Positions 49,323 through 58,323 of a DNA stretch of 64,000 nt are shown piece after piece. Each line of letters starts with the position of its first letter. Position 1 is the first letter of the stretch. The stretch lies in NCBI GenBank assembly GCA_017478725.1, contig JAFVDD010000045.1, forward strand, positions 1 to 64,000. The letters are read 5' to 3'. Source of the DNA: Paludibacteraceae bacterium (GTDB lineage Bacteria > Bacteroidota > Bacteroidia > Bacteroidales > Paludibacteraceae). Below the pieces are notes generated by a model. That model was given only the letters and a program-made list of their open reading frames with translations, was not told the DNA's origin and did not search any database. The position numbers and the translations under genes are program-made.

Positions 49323-50216
49323 TTAAAAACGCTTCTCCACCAGCACTTTCAATCCGTCTTCCACCATCCGGATGTGTATGTCTTTCTCCATCTCCACAGG
49401 GTCGCCGTCAATATGAAAGGGTGCGGCACTCTCACGTTCCAGAGTAATCTCTCCGGCGCGGAGTGTATCCATGAAATGGCTGCTGTCAATACTCCCTGCG
49501 AACAGCCTCAAAGCAAGGCTCGCGCTACCTAAAATAGCGTGGCTGGACATGAGCATGATATCCATTTTGCCGTCTTGTACACTCGCTTTAGGCGCTATCA
49601 ATGCTTCATATCCCCATTGGTTGGCATTGGCAAAAGTGATCAGGAATGCCTTGTGAGTCACATCCAGTCCGTCTCCGACGATATGATAGGTCTGCGGTTC
49701 ATAACTGAACGCATCCTTCAGGATATTTTGCAGATAGGTCATAAAGCCGCGTTTGCTACTGCCTGCAAAATGGTCTGCAATCAATGCATCAAAACCTGTG
49801 CCGCAAGTGCTGACAAACATCCGTCCGTTGGCGAGCCCGTAATCCACACAAATCGGCTCGGAATGGTTGAGCATCTCAATCGCTTTTTGCGGACGTACCG
49901 GGATATTCAGGTGGCGTGCAAACCCATTGCCGCTGCCCATCGGTATGATACCCAGCGCGGTTGGTGTGCCGCATAGTCCTTTGGCCACTTCGTTCACTGT
50001 TCCGTCACCGCCTACGGCTACCACGGCGTCAAATCCCATACGGGCATACTGATGCGCCATCTCGGTGGCATGGCCGGTGTATTCGCTGAAAGCGATATTG
50101 GGTAGCCATTGCCGGTTGTCCAGAGTCTGCATGATCAGCTTGGGCAACTTGCGTTTGGCTGCTTGCGTCTCTTTGCCGCCGGAGACGGGATTGATGATAA
50201 AAGCTATATTCTTCAT
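49323..50216 (-). CDS. Diacylglycerol/lipid kinase family protein (YegS/DgkB-like)
   Basis: 297 residues. FIINPVSGGKET, VAVGGDGTVNEVAKGLCGT and GSGNGFARHLNIP are the phosphate- and ATP-binding motifs of the DAGK catalytic domain. A C-terminal beta-rich domain ends IRMVEDGLKVLVEKRF. It phosphorylates a lipid, probably diacylglycerol. It lies between the C10 protease gene and dut. Confidence 0.92.
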   Translation of the reverse strand: MKNIAFIINPVSGGKETQAAKRKLPKLIMQTLDNRQWLPNIAFSEYTGHATEMAHQYARMGFDAVVAVGGDGTVNEVAKGLCGTPTALGIIPMGSGNGFARHLNIPVRPQKAIEMLNHSEPICVDYGLANGRMFVSTCGTGFDALIADHFAGSSKRGFMTYLQNILKDAFSYEPQTYHIVGDGLDVTHKAFLITFANANQWGYEALIAPKASVQDGKMDIMLMSSHAILGSASLALRLFAGSIDSSHFMDTLRAGEITLERESAAPFHIDGDPVEMEKDIHIRMVEDGLKVLVEKRF

Positions 50217-50225
50217 CGATCTGGA

Positions 50226-52859
50226 TTAGTGGATTAGTATGCCGGTGATGCTATAAACCGCCTCACCGCGGATGATTACAATCTGTCCGTTGCGGATGGC
50301 TTTCTCCGCCGCCGGTTTGCCTGTGCCGGTCTGCTCAACGGCTTCGGGGATATCCTGACAGTTCAGTGTGGTCGAGTAATTGCAATACGAAGCTCCTGCA
50401 TCCCATGTGAATGTGATAGCGTCCAAATAGAGCGCCGAGGCTGCTGAGCGGAGACCGATATAGGTGTACTCGCCCTCTATGGCTAGTTCAGTACTGGTGC
50501 CGCAAACAATGGTGCCAAGCAATGTGCCTTGTTTCTCTTCGTTGTACAAATCCGAGAGAGCCGTATAGGTGTCGTTCCTACCGTAAATATTCAGTTTGCG
50601 TCCATTGGTGGTGTTGCTGTTCCAGACAACCGATATCCGGGCTAACTGGCCACCCGGCGTGGTGGTTACAATACCCGAATTGCTGTTGGAGGTACGCAAC
50701 TGAATGGCTCCGTTGCCGCCTGCGCTGTTGCCGGCATACACAGCGTCGGAATGGAGCTGTTTGCCGCTCCAGGCTTTGTATTGCGTGCCGGAAGCGCCGG
50801 TAGTAGCGCGGGTTAATGTATCTGCTATGATGGTTTTTCCACCCAGGGTGGCAAACACCGCATAATACGTGCTGCTATCAGCTGTATCGCCGCTTTTTAC
50901 CATCGGCGGTGCGACGCTCTCGCTTTCGTAGTCAGCTATGGCGGTCCAACCTACAAACGCCTTGCCTTCGCATACCTCCGGACCGTTTGCCGGCAGCGTC
51001 AGCCGGTTGCTCAATGCCATTGTTGTAGCTGTCTCCTCTCCGTCGGCTATCCATGTAACAGATTTGCCTCCGTATATAAAGATGGCTACATCGCCGGTTA
51101 CTTGGCTGATCGTGAATGTGCCTGAGAGGGCATCATAGGTACATCCGTTTCCGTAGGCCAGGGCTGTTCCGCCCATCTCTACATCCCAGCAAGCGGCGTC
51201 ATCCAGCGTGTAACCGCTGTCCGGACGGATGGTCAGGTTCAGTGCTGCATCCTTGTCCAGAATACCTTCGCCTGCCTCCGGAGTGCAGTTCTCGCCTAAC
51301 CACTCGTATTTGTAGCGGTTCTTGGTCCAGATAGCCGTGATGGTCAGAGCATCGGATACATCGCCTGTGATAGCGGAAGCCTTGATGGTCAGCGTTCTGT
51401 GGTCGGCGCTCAGGGTGTAATGGGTGGTTTCTTCCAGTGTAGTGCTGCCCAATGTCACTGTTATGCTTGTGAAGTCGTAGGTTTCATCAACAGGCGTAAT
51501 GGCGGCGGTCAGTGCTTTGTCGTTTTCCGCTACCATTGCACTCGGCACAATGACGCAGCCGCTGCCGTTCACTACCACCTCATGACCCGCAATATCCGGC
51601 TCAATACCGATGAGGACGTCCTGGTCTTCCGAGAAATTGTAGCCGCCGCCACCGATGCCGTCGCCGCCCGGGTTCAGGTTTGACAACAGGAAATAACCGT
51701 CGCAGTCACCGCTCCAGCCCCAGTTGAAATGGAAATAGCCGTCGCTGTCATAACCGTCGCACACAAAACTATGACCGCCTTCGCTGCTTGCTCCGGCATA
51801 CATGATCGGATGTTGCTTGTCCAGCTCTTCTGTAATCATGGCTGTCCATGCGGCGTCTGTCCACTTGGTGTAAATGGTTGTCCGGCCGTAGGAATATCCG
51901 TCGCGCTTGTAGGCTACCGGCTGTTTGTAGCCGAAGAAATTGTATAACGCGTTTTGGGCGCAGGGCATCTCGCCGGTGTCCCATTCTCCGTAGTTCACTG
52001 TGTAAGTTCCAGACCCTCCGTCTTCATAATTGCCATACATCATCTCCGAAGCTACGCCGCAATGGTACATGAGTGTGGAGATTGCTTTTTTCCGAGCCTG
52101 GGTATCACTGGTGTAGTGCTTCTTCTTCATGTTGGCCCAGTCGTAGGTGGTGGCACCGAAATCGGCGGACTGTTCGCCGTAACGGGCTGACTGTGACCGG
52201 CTGTTATTGGGGTCCAGAGGTTGGTAGGTATGGCTGCCGGTGCCTTTTACCGGCCATTGCCAGTAGTTCATTACCTGCGCCATAGCCGTTGCCACGCAAC
52301 CCGTAGCGGCTTTGGTGGAGTTCGGGCCCCATGTGCCTGTTCCGGGGCAAAGCAGGTTGTATGGTTCGTCCTGGTCCCATTGGGTGGTCAGGAGCGGACC
52401 TACCACTGCTGTTGCCTGTTTGGCACGGCGGGCACCGCGGCGAACGGCTGTCCATTCTTCCGTGGTCTCTTCGCCGGCGCTTACGCCGTCGTCCTCCAGC
52501 CGGCGGATGAACTTGTCATACTTGCCCAGCCATGTCTTGACGTTGACGGGCATGTTGTCCGTACGGAATGATCCGGTGTTCGAATAGGCGAGTATGGGAC
52601 GAACCACATCGTTCGCCGATACAATCACCCAGCCTTCGCCGTCGGCGTTCTCGTACACGTAATATTGTGTATCGTCCGCTTGGGCGGCTGCCGTTTTGCG
52701 TACCATCGGCCTGGCGGGAGCTTTTTTTGCATTCGTGGCGGATGAAGCCGCACTCATGAACTGGTTGGCTACCAGCGCTGCGTCCTCCTGCGAGACACGC
52801 TCTGCCGATGCGCTTAGCGCAAACAGCACGCCGATGATGATGGTTATCGTTTTTCTCAT
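50226..52859 (-). CDS. Secreted C10 (streptopain-family) cysteine protease with shared C-terminal tail
   Basis: 877 residues. Signal peptide (TITIIIGVLFALSASA), then a Spi-like propeptide (DAALVANQFMSA, YYVYENADGEGWVIVSANDVVRPILAYSN). In the catalytic domain TKAATGCVATAMAQVMNYW holds the Cys, and GGHSFVCDGYDSDGYFHFNWGW holds the His and the Asn/Trp. About 420-640 has Ig-like and Gly-rich domains also found in the M6 protein beside it. A beta-sandwich follows, and the end is QIVIIRGEAVYSITGILIH. It digests proteins outside the cell. It starts 22 bases after the M6 protease gene. Confidence 0.93.
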   Translation of the reverse strand: MRKTITIIIGVLFALSASAERVSQEDAALVANQFMSAASSATNAKKAPARPMVRKTAAAQADDTQYYVYENADGEGWVIVSANDVVRPILAYSNTGSFRTDNMPVNVKTWLGKYDKFIRRLEDDGVSAGEETTEEWTAVRRGARRAKQATAVVGPLLTTQWDQDEPYNLLCPGTGTWGPNSTKAATGCVATAMAQVMNYWQWPVKGTGSHTYQPLDPNNSRSQSARYGEQSADFGATTYDWANMKKKHYTSDTQARKKAISTLMYHCGVASEMMYGNYEDGGSGTYTVNYGEWDTGEMPCAQNALYNFFGYKQPVAYKRDGYSYGRTTIYTKWTDAAWTAMITEELDKQHPIMYAGASSEGGHSFVCDGYDSDGYFHFNWGWSGDCDGYFLLSNLNPGGDGIGGGGYNFSEDQDVLIGIEPDIAGHEVVVNGSGCVIVPSAMVAENDKALTAAITPVDETYDFTSITVTLGSTTLEETTHYTLSADHRTLTIKASAITGDVSDALTITAIWTKNRYKYEWLGENCTPEAGEGILDKDAALNLTIRPDSGYTLDDAACWDVEMGGTALAYGNGCTYDALSGTFTISQVTGDVAIFIYGGKSVTWIADGEETATTMALSNRLTLPANGPEVCEGKAFVGWTAIADYESESVAPPMVKSGDTADSSTYYAVFATLGGKTIIADTLTRATTGASGTQYKAWSGKQLHSDAVYAGNSAGGNGAIQLRTSNSNSGIVTTTPGGQLARISVVWNSNTTNGRKLNIYGRNDTYTALSDLYNEEKQGTLLGTIVCGTSTELAIEGEYTYIGLRSAASALYLDAITFTWDAGASYCNYSTTLNCQDIPEAVEQTGTGKPAAEKAIRNGQIVIIRGEAVYSITGILIH

Positions 52860-52881
52860 TGTATGTTTGTTTTGGTGGACG

Positions 52882-55452
52882 TTATTCTGCCAATTGCCCC
52901 ATCAGGGTGTAGGTCTTGCCGTCGCGGAGAATGAGCAGTTGTCCGTCACGTAGTATTTTCTTGCCTGACGATGCCGGCTCTGTGCTGATAGTCTCAACGC
53001 CTTCGACAGCATTGCAGCGGGTGGTGTAGTTGCTATATGTCACCCCTGTGCCGCACAGGATGCTGACGGAGTGGATATAAATCGAGTTGGTGGTGCAGGT
53101 CACTACGATGGATGCTGTGCCGTCGGCCTTATTGAAATCAAACACCAGGTCGCGCAGGGTGGTTCCTCCGGTCTTGGTGATCTCTTTGGTGACAGCGTTC
53201 CCGCCAATGCTTATGGTGATACTGCCTGCACCGTTGTTCTTGTTCGTGCAATAGCTGACTGTCGCTTTGCTCACTTCGTCAAACACTTTGGTCGTTTGGG
53301 CGCCTGCGCCGCTGGTGCCGGTTGTTATCTGTATGCCTTGTTTTTCGGAAGAGTACTGGTAGCCGCTCTTGGTATTGCTCCATGTTCCGGTGGACTCACC
53401 CCAACTATTCGTGGTGAAGGTGTAGGTCTCCTCTGCCTGCTCGGAGCCTGCTCCTTTGACGGCAAACACGGCATAATATACCGCTGCGGCGGCGGATGCA
53501 TTGGCTGCAATCATTGCGGGAGCGGTGTCAGGGCTATCGTTGTTCTCTGTGGCTGTCCAACCCATGAATACATAGCCTGCGCAACTCTCCGGCTTGCCGC
53601 TCGGGAGGGTTAGTTTGCCGCCGATAGCCAGGTTGGTGGCAAATACATTGCCGCCGGCCAGCCAGCTGATGATTTTTGCAGCTGTCGCGGTGATGATAAT
53701 ATCGCCGGTCACGTTGGCAATAGTGAACTTGCTGGTCTTTGCATCATACGTAAAACCGCTGCCGTAAGCCAGCGTCTTACTACCCATCTTGACACTCCAG
53801 CAGCTTGCATTCTCCAGCGAGTAACCCTCGTTGGCGGCAATGGTCAGTGTCAATGCTGTCTCTCGGGCCACGACACCATTTGCCGGAACGGCGCAATTGA
53901 CACCGCTTACTGCGTAATCATACTCGTCTTTGATGACAGCAGCACCGCCGTTGTAGAGGCAGGTGATTACGCCGCTCGTCTCTGTAATCTCTGTGAATGC
54001 ATGACCGGTCAGCGGCGTGCAACTGGTCTTTTTGGCGGTACCGGGGAACGGGTTGCTGCTGTAGCCGATCTTTGTTCCGCTGGCACTGACGATGGTGTAT
54101 CTGGGCGAGTTGGCGGTGTTGTTGGGTGTGTTGTTGGTCCACGCGGAGGCGCTGAAATTGACTTTCCATACCAGCATGCCGTGTCCCGGCACAAACTTGT
54201 CCAAGCCGCTCTTCTGACGGTTTTCTATGTAATAACTCAGGCCGTCCTTCGTGGCGCTGACTTGGGTGTTCGACGCATTGAACTGGTAGGCTGTGTAGCC
54301 CTCTGTGCCGTTGGCGGTCAATGTGATGTTGCGGCCCTCTGTGCCGAGATTCTCAGGGGTAATCCAGCCGAAGAAATATTTCTCCCACGGGCTGTAGTTA
54401 GGCGGACAGTGACCGCCGCCGTTATATCCTCCGCCGTCCATGATATCCCAGTCGTTGGGAGTCAGACTGTTGTTGTAGTTCGTGCCGTAATTGGTGTCAT
54501 AGAAATCCGGCATTCCCATTACATGCCCGAACTCATGACATAACACGCCGATGCCGGTCAAACCGCCTGTTTGTCCGTCTATCTCGTTGGACATCGCATA
54601 ATTGTCCAGATATACGCCGTCCAGTTTGGTCTGCGCAACCGTGTACTTGGTGTACTGGGAGTATTTGGTGACGAGTTCCTTGATGCTGTAGTTGTGCGGC
54701 CAGATTGTGCTCGCACCTCCGCCGTCCGCTTCGCCTTTGCCGGCATAAACGACATACACGAAATCAACATAGCCGTCGCCGTCAGAATCATAATCGGCAA
54801 AATTGAGATCAGAATACTGCTGGTTGGCAAGAATACAGCCCTCAATCACCGCATCGGTGGCATACTCGTCCTCTGCATCGTCTCCTGTGCCTACGTTGTT
54901 GCCATAATAGGCGTATCCCTTGCTCAGCGTCACGGGGCCATACACGTCAAACTGCGGGCGGTATTTTCCGTCGGACTGATCCGAGAAATACGTGGCGGCA
55001 GAGGGATAATTAACGTTGTTGTAAGTGTTCACAGTACACTGCTCAGCATTGAACATCTCGTCAAAAACCGCCTTGGTATGCCCCGAAGCCAACTTTGTGT
55101 CCGAAAAATTCACAAGGATCACAATACCTCGCGGAGCCAGGTTTGGCGTCGTGCCTACATCCTGAGGCATGCGGCTCGGGCTGCGGCGTGCTTTGGCTGC
55201 GGCGTGGCGCGCCTGAGCTACCTCCTCACTCGGGGCGTCTCCTGTTACTACCCAAACGCCCTCGTCGTTTTGCTTCACTTGCTTGCCGTCACGGTTGACA
55301 GCATAGTGGTAATATTCATCGCCTATCTGACGAATCTCAATCTTACTACCGTCGGGCTGGGTCTGAACTTGCCATCCGCGGTAGGCAGGCATTGCATGTG
55401 TGCTTCCTGCTGCCAGCAGTATGCCGGCTACTACTCCTAAAATCTTCTTCAT
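52882..55452 (-). CDS. Secreted M6-family metalloprotease with shared C-terminal tail
   Basis: 856 residues. Signal (GVVAGILLAAGSTHA), then a pro-region. The zinc motif CHEFGHVMGMPDFYD is in the immune-inhibitor-A type domain, and NLAPRGIVILVNFSDTK and DYDSDGDGYVDFVYVVYAG are family marks. About 500-650 holds the same modules as the C10 protein (TLTIAANEGYSLENASCWSVKMG, FMGWTATEN). It then has a discoidin-like stretch and ends LLILRDGKTYTLMGQLAE. It has its own promoter and heads the protease operon. Confidence 0.93.
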   Translation of the reverse strand: MKKILGVVAGILLAAGSTHAMPAYRGWQVQTQPDGSKIEIRQIGDEYYHYAVNRDGKQVKQNDEGVWVVTGDAPSEEVAQARHAAAKARRSPSRMPQDVGTTPNLAPRGIVILVNFSDTKLASGHTKAVFDEMFNAEQCTVNTYNNVNYPSAATYFSDQSDGKYRPQFDVYGPVTLSKGYAYYGNNVGTGDDAEDEYATDAVIEGCILANQQYSDLNFADYDSDGDGYVDFVYVVYAGKGEADGGGASTIWPHNYSIKELVTKYSQYTKYTVAQTKLDGVYLDNYAMSNEIDGQTGGLTGIGVLCHEFGHVMGMPDFYDTNYGTNYNNSLTPNDWDIMDGGGYNGGGHCPPNYSPWEKYFFGWITPENLGTEGRNITLTANGTEGYTAYQFNASNTQVSATKDGLSYYIENRQKSGLDKFVPGHGMLVWKVNFSASAWTNNTPNNTANSPRYTIVSASGTKIGYSSNPFPGTAKKTSCTPLTGHAFTEITETSGVITCLYNGGAAVIKDEYDYAVSGVNCAVPANGVVARETALTLTIAANEGYSLENASCWSVKMGSKTLAYGSGFTYDAKTSKFTIANVTGDIIITATAAKIISWLAGGNVFATNLAIGGKLTLPSGKPESCAGYVFMGWTATENNDSPDTAPAMIAANASAAAAVYYAVFAVKGAGSEQAEETYTFTTNSWGESTGTWSNTKSGYQYSSEKQGIQITTGTSGAGAQTTKVFDEVSKATVSYCTNKNNGAGSITISIGGNAVTKEITKTGGTTLRDLVFDFNKADGTASIVVTCTTNSIYIHSVSILCGTGVTYSNYTTRCNAVEGVETISTEPASSGKKILRDGQLLILRDGKTYTLMGQLAE

Positions 55453-55499
55453 GTTTTAATTTTTTATTGGTTGTGTTTTGATTAAGCCTGAAAAGTGTG

Positions 55500-55531
55500 C
55501 AAAGTTACACTTTTTTTTGCACATATCCAAA
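55500..55531 (-). promoter_or_regulatory. Promoter of the M6/C10 protease operon
   Basis: Minus strand TTTG (55528-55531), 20 bases, TAACTTTG (55500-55507). Interlocks with the tsaD promoter. Confidence 0.75.
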
Positions 55532-55547
55532 AAAAATAGTACTTTTG
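55516..55547 (+). promoter_or_regulatory. Promoter of tsaD
   Basis: TTTG (55516-55519), 20 bases, TACTTTTG (55540-55547). The start codon follows 9 bases after the -7 box, so the leader is only a few bases. Confidence 0.75.
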
Positions 55548-55556
55548 TAGCCGATT

Positions 55557-56645
55557 ATGAAAAAAACAGCCATATTAGCAATCGAATCTTCGTGTGACGA
55601 CACTTCTGCAGCCGTAATTATTGACGGTATTCTTTGCAGCAATGTGATTGCTTCGCAAAAGGTGCACGAGGAGTTCGGCGGTGTTGTGCCCGAGTTGGCA
55701 AGCCGCGCGCATCAGCAAAATATTCTACCCGTCATCGACACAGCCCTCCGGCGTTCCGGTATTACAGCCCAAGACCTCTCCGCTATCGCTTTTACACGCG
55801 GACCGGGATTGCTCGGTTCGCTCCTTGTAGGCACTTCTTTCGCTAAGGGCCTGGCTCTTGCGCTGCGTATTCCGCTTGTAGATGTCAACCATTTGCAGGG
55901 ACACGTGCTTGCTCATTTCGTCGAGCCATCCGAGGAACTGAAAGCGGCCACCCCTTCATTGCTGCCTTTTGTCGGCAAGCAACTCCCGCATCCGTCCTAT
56001 CCCTTCCTCTGTCTGCTCGTATCCGGCGGCAATAGCCAGATAGTGCTGGTCAAGGCATACAATGATATGCAAATATTGGGCCAAACTATAGACGATGCGG
56101 CGGGGGAAGCGTTTGACAAATGTGCCAAGGTGCTCGGTCTTCCTTATCCCGGCGGACCGTGGATTGACAAACTGGCCAAGCTCGGCGATGCCACCAAATA
56201 CCCGTTTGCCAAACCCAATATACCCGGCTACGACTATTCGTTCTCCGGTCTGAAGACCTCGTTCCTCTATACACTCCGCGACATGCTCCGCGAACATAAT
56301 CTGGAGACCATTGACCAATTGGCGGAAGTTGTTCCCAACCTACGCGAAGACATGTGCGCCTCGCTGCAAACGACAGTGGTGGATATTCTGATGCGGAAAC
56401 TGCGTAAGGCTGCCAAAGATCTGAATATCAACCAAGTGGCAGTAGCGGGAGGCGTGTCGGCCAACAGCGCACTGCGGCAGGCTTTTCTGGACTACGGCAA
56501 ACGCTATCACGCCGAGGCGTTTATCCCGCCGTTCTCGTTTACTACCGATAATGCCGCCATGATTTGTCAGGCCGGTTATTTCAAGTATCTGGATAAGGAT
56601 TTTTGTGCAATAGATGAAGTTCCATTCGCTAAAACAACGATTTGA
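55557..56645 (+). CDS. tsaD: tRNA N6-adenosine threonylcarbamoyltransferase
   Basis: 362 residues, slightly long. ILAIESSCDDTSAAVI at the start; NHLQGHVLAHF has the metal-binding His pair; LLVSGGNSQIVLV and AVAGGVSANSALR are further marks. With TsaB, TsaC and TsaE it makes t6A at position 37 of tRNAs reading ANN codons. An insertion around 118-140 (EELKAATPSLLPFVGKQLPH) lengthens it. Its 3' end overlaps the exosortase-family gene by 32 bases. Confidence 0.96.
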   Translation: MKKTAILAIESSCDDTSAAVIIDGILCSNVIASQKVHEEFGGVVPELASRAHQQNILPVIDTALRRSGITAQDLSAIAFTRGPGLLGSLLVGTSFAKGLALALRIPLVDVNHLQGHVLAHFVEPSEELKAATPSLLPFVGKQLPHPSYPFLCLLVSGGNSQIVLVKAYNDMQILGQTIDDAAGEAFDKCAKVLGLPYPGGPWIDKLAKLGDATKYPFAKPNIPGYDYSFSGLKTSFLYTLRDMLREHNLETIDQLAEVVPNLREDMCASLQTTVVDILMRKLRKAAKDLNINQVAVAGGVSANSALRQAFLDYGKRYHAEAFIPPFSFTTDNAAMICQAGYFKYLDKDFCAIDEVPFAKTTI

Positions 56646-57279
56646 GCCGTATTCGGATGTGCTGGTTTTCATGCTGACGCTCCTGGCGGCGAACTATTTC
56701 TGGAAATTCACTTTCAGCGGCGATGAGATGGGTGATCAGGTCACATGGCTGGGCATAGATGTTACCGCGCCTTTCGAATGGATGGCATGCCACATTGCCT
56801 CAGCGGTTTATCGGCTTGTGTCGCTTTGCCGCGAAACGGCGTTTATGCCAGACGCTCACACTATCCGTTTCTCCAACGGCGTAGGCAGTACTATCGTGTG
56901 GGGCTGTTCGGGCTTCAAGCAGATGTTCATCTGGTTCTGGCTCGTCGTTACTGTAAGAAATCTGCCTTCAGCTATCAGCCGTCAGAAATCACCAGTGACC
57001 AACGATAAATCTTCCTCCCTCCCTTGTGGGGAGGGGCGGGGTGGGGGTTCCTCTCTCTGGCTGCACAAACTCTGGTATATTCCTGTAGGATGGGTGTGCT
57101 GCTACGCATTCAATATTCTCAGGATATTCCTGATTTGCCTGCTGATAGAGAATCATCCCACGTGGTTTCATCCCTTGCACGATTATTTCTTCAAATACCT
57201 CTTCTACGGCATGCTTTTCCTGATGTGGGTGGTATTTATCGAAAAAATCCGTCCCATGAGAGAGACGGATTCCAACTGA
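56614..57279 (+). CDS. Exosortase/archaeosortase family protein
   Basis: 221 residues, about six membrane helices. The catalytic triad typical of the superfamily is visible: Cys in IVWGCSGFKQMFIWF, Arg in FNILRIFLICLL, His in HPLHDYFFKYLFYG. Such enzymes cut and anchor exported proteins carrying a C-terminal sorting signal. The loop after the Cys helix is swollen by two repeats (PSAISRQKS from the heptamer family, SSSLPCGEGRGGG from the G-rich hairpin). No PEP-CTERM-like substrate is in the window. Start 56614 lies in tsaD. Confidence 0.8.
   Translation: MKFHSLKQRFEPYSDVLVFMLTLLAANYFWKFTFSGDEMGDQVTWLGIDVTAPFEWMACHIASAVYRLVSLCRETAFMPDAHTIRFSNGVGSTIVWGCSGFKQMFIWFWLVVTVRNLPSAISRQKSPVTNDKSSSLPCGEGRGGGSSLWLHKLWYIPVGWVCCYAFNILRIFLICLLIENHPTWFHPLHDYFFKYLFYGMLFLMWVVFIEKIRPMRETDSN
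56967..56995 (+). repeat. TCAGCNN heptamer repeat in the exosortase gene
   Basis: TCAGCTA TCAGCCG TCAGAAA TCACCA, read as SAISRQKS. Confidence 0.8.
57011..57052 (+). repeat. G-rich hairpin repeat in the exosortase gene
   Basis: CTTCCTCCCTCCC-TTGT-GGGGAGGGG followed by CGGGGTGGGGG, in the same loop as the heptamer copy just before it. Confidence 0.8.
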
Positions 57280-57293
57280 ATCACCATTATCAA

Positions 57294-58256
57294 TTACCGG
57301 TATTTGGCTTCTTGACAGTCGCCTAAAATCGACAGATAGGATTCGTATCTGCTGATGGCTATCTCGCCGTGCTCAACGGCTTCTATCACTGCGCAGCCGG
57401 GTTCGTTGGTATGCGTGCAGTTGCCGAACCGGCAGGCACCGCTCTTTTGGAAGATATCCCGGAAATAATGGCTCACCTCCTCTTTCTCAAAATCAATTGT
57501 GCCAAAGCCCTTTATCCCCGGCGTGTCGATTACGGCACTGACGGCCGATGGCTGATTGCCTGCGGCTCCCAGAAAATACATCTCCGAGAAGGTAGTGGTG
57601 TGCATGCCTTTGTCGTGCGCGTCGGATATTTTGCCCGTGCGGGTTATCTCGCGGCCGAAAAGGGCATTCAGCAGCGTTGATTTGCCTACACCCGAGTTGC
57701 CGGAGAGCAGGGTTGTTTTTCCCGTAAGCAGAGGTAAAATATCTGATGGCTGAAGACTGATGGCTGACAGCTCCACTGTCTTATAGCCGATGGACTCGTA
57801 CAAAGCGCGCAGTTCGTCCAGTTGCGCTGACTCGTCCTCGTCAAGCAAATCTATCTTGTTGAAAATCAGTATGGCGGGCACGCGGTACGCCTCGCAGGTA
57901 GCCAAAAAGCGGTCGATAAAAACAGTGGAGGTTTGCGGATGATTGACGGTTACAACCAGTGCCACTTGGTCGATGTTTGCCGCCAGAATATGGCTCTCTT
58001 TGCTCAGGTTGGTTGAACGGCGGATAATATAGTTTCTCCGCTCCTCGACCCCGGTTATCCACCAAGTGTTGTTGTCGGAAGGCTGACAGCTGATTGCTGA
58101 CGGCTCAACAACAACGAAATCGCCCACCGCCACGGGGTTGGTGCTACGGATACCGCGGATGCGGAAATTGCCCTTTATATGGCATTCCACATCCTGTCCA
58201 TCATCCAGCCGGACGATGTAACTGCTACCCGTTGACTTAATGACTAATCCTCTCAT
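57294..58256 (-). CDS. rsgA: Ribosome small subunit-dependent GTPase A
   Basis: 320 residues. An OB fold precedes the circularly permuted GTPase domain: [10 protein letters not shown] (G4), [16 protein letters not shown] (G1), DTPGIKGFG (G3), then a Cys/His zinc motif ([16 protein letters not shown]). It checks late 30S assembly. Three heptamer inserts are in frame: [25 protein letters not shown] and [15 protein letters not shown], the last just before G3. Confidence 0.95.
   Translation of the reverse strand: MRGLVIKSTGSSYIVRLDDGQDVECHIKGNFRIRGIRSTNPVAVGDFVVVEPSAISCQPSDNNTWWITGVEERRNYIIRRSTNLSKESHILAANIDQVALVVTVNHPQTSTVFIDRFLATCEAYRVPAILIFNKIDLLDEDESAQLDELRALYESIGYKTVELSAISLQPSDILPLLTGKTTLLSGNSGVGKSTLLNALFGREITRTGKISDAHDKGMHTTTFSEMYFLGAAGNQPSAVSAVIDTPGIKGFGTIDFEKEEVSHYFRDIFQKSGACRFGNCTHTNEPGCAVIEAVEHGEIAISRYESYLSILGDCQEAKYR
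57535..57560 (-). repeat. Heptamer repeat 1 in rsgA (before G3)
   Basis: TCAGCCA TCGGCCG TCAGTGC on the minus strand. Confidence 0.7.
57742..57772 (-). repeat. Heptamer repeat 2 in rsgA
   Basis: TCAGCCA TCAGTCT TCAGCCA TCAG on the minus strand. Confidence 0.8.
58076..58105 (-). repeat. Heptamer repeat 3 in rsgA
   Basis: TCAGCAA TCAGCTG TCAGCCT on the minus strand. Confidence 0.8.
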
Positions 58257-58260
58257 AAGC

Positions 58261-58323
58261 CTTCAGAATTCAGCTTTCAGCATTCCGTTTTACAGATAGC
58301 TGACGGCTGACGGCTGATAGCTT
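58261..58323 (-). repeat. Heptamer repeat tract between frr and rsgA
   Basis: The whole 63-base gap is repeat DNA: TATCAGC CGTCAGC CGTCAGC TATCTG followed by the GCTGAA-type version. It shows the same element outside a gene. Confidence 0.85.
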
